This document shows positions 63,740 to 64,000 of a stretch of DNA of 64,000 nucleotides, in pieces. The stretch is from NCBI RefSeq assembly GCF_002797895.1, contig NZ_PGES01000001.1:2046001-2110000 (forward strand). The letters are read 5' to 3'. The position numbers were made by a program, and so were the translations under genes. Each line of letters opens with the position of its first letter. Position 1 is the stretch's first letter. Under the pieces are notes generated by a model that saw nothing but the letters and a program-made list of their open reading frames with translations, searched no databases and was not told where the DNA came from. This stretch comes from Janthinobacterium sp. 67. Its GTDB lineage: Bacteria > Pseudomonadota > Gammaproteobacteria > Burkholderiales > Burkholderiaceae_D.

Positions 63740-63774
63740 CGGTAAAACGCGAATTTGGCGCAGGGCTTTTACCG
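63740..63774. terminator. Hairpin between the NodT-like gene and cheB-cheR
   Basis: CGGTAAAA (63740-63747) pairs with TTTTACCG (63767-63774). It follows the minus-strand gene ending at 63791 and could end that operon, although it lacks a long T run outside the stem. Confidence 0.5.
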
Positions 63775-63790
63775 TACGCCGTGCCGCCCC

Positions 63791-64000
63791 TTACTGCGCC
63801 TGCGGCACGTGCCAGCCGCCGCCCAGCGACTGGATCAGGGCCACAGCCGTCGTCTGGCGATCCGCCTGCGCCTGCACCAGCGAACGGCGCGCCGACAGGG
63901 CCGTCACTTGCGCCGTCACCACGTCCGTGTAGCCGACCTGGCCCGCGTTGTAGCGGTTCAGCATCTGCTGCTCGACCTGGTCCGCGGCGGACGACGCCTG
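63791..64000 (-). CDS. NodT-family outer-membrane efflux factor, C-terminal end only
   Basis: The minus strand encodes 69 residues before a TAA at 63791-63793, starting outside the window. The sequence includes MLNRYNAGQVGYTDVVTAQ and TAVALIQSLGGGWHVPQAQ, the typical last helix and G-G-G-W ending of NodT/OprM outer-membrane lipoproteins. These form the exit duct of RND efflux pumps. The pump genes would lie beyond the right edge. Confidence 0.85.
   Translation of the reverse strand, partial: QASSAADQVEQQMLNRYNAGQVGYTDVVTAQVTALSARRSLVQAQADRQTTAVALIQSLGGGWHVPQAQ

Overview
The window looks like a chromosomal segment of a high-GC betaproteobacterium of the order Burkholderiales, most likely family Oxalobacteraceae (Janthinobacterium/Duganella/Massilia type). 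The reasons are the codon usage, a PEP-CTERM exported protein, a RisA/RisS-like OmpR-EnvZ pair, a dapC-dapD-yffB-dapE-prmB neighbourhood, orphan flagellar and chemotaxis genes, and the overall gene mix. This assignment is an inference, because no database search was possible. No rRNA, tRNA, CRISPR array, integrase or complete insertion sequence was seen.

Layout. 1-6.5 kb: the end of a PQ-loop-like membrane protein, two VOC proteins, a D-tartrate dehydratase (tarD) divergent from a LysR regulator, a solitary motA, and a LysE exporter upstream of a MocR-type regulator. 6.5-8.6 kb: a lower-GC islet of small hypothetical genes and repeat-like hairpins. 8.6-17.3 kb: a DUF4153 membrane protein, a MerR regulator with a MerR-type promoter, a PEP-CTERM protein, an rraA-MFS pair divergent from an AraC regulator, an orphan fliD and a PilZ protein. 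17.4-24.5 kb: radA with a strong LexA box, alr, lplT, and a tightly overlapping tsaB-rimI-UDG-DUF1853 operon. 24.7-33.2 kb: lysine/diaminopimelate genes (dapC, dapD, dapE) with yffB, prmB, a flavin monooxygenase and an ABC-F ATPase. 33.2-41.4 kb: cheW, arfB, a FapA-like DUF342 protein, ompR/envZ, an Imm26 protein, a degenerate encapsulated-ferritin-like protein and a YqhD-like dehydrogenase.

41.4-45 kb is a probable thiamine-acquisition locus. A TPP riboswitch precedes a TonB-dependent receptor, which meets, stop codon to stop codon, a PnuC/PnuT-type transporter and an overlapping NadR-like P-loop kinase. The proposed route is outer-membrane uptake, inner-membrane facilitated transport, then trapping by phosphorylation.

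46.8-56.6 kb is the most striking accessory region, a type VI secretion cargo island transcribed right to left: vgrG, a two-HKD phospholipase D effector (Tle5 type), then three tandem Sel1-repeat lipoproteins that are the expected periplasmic immunity proteins. The last immunity copy is cut short by a nonsense codon, yet shares about 298 bp with no difference seen by eye with the first copy and not with the middle one, which is a sign of gene conversion. 56.7-64 kb carries an S46 peptidase, a PAS-rich histidine kinase overlapping a CheB-CheR-PAS fusion, and the 3' end of a NodT-type outer-membrane factor.

Other notable points are a two-hairpin REP-like element overlapping the envZ stop codon, and three intergenic hairpins with GGGGTC stems.
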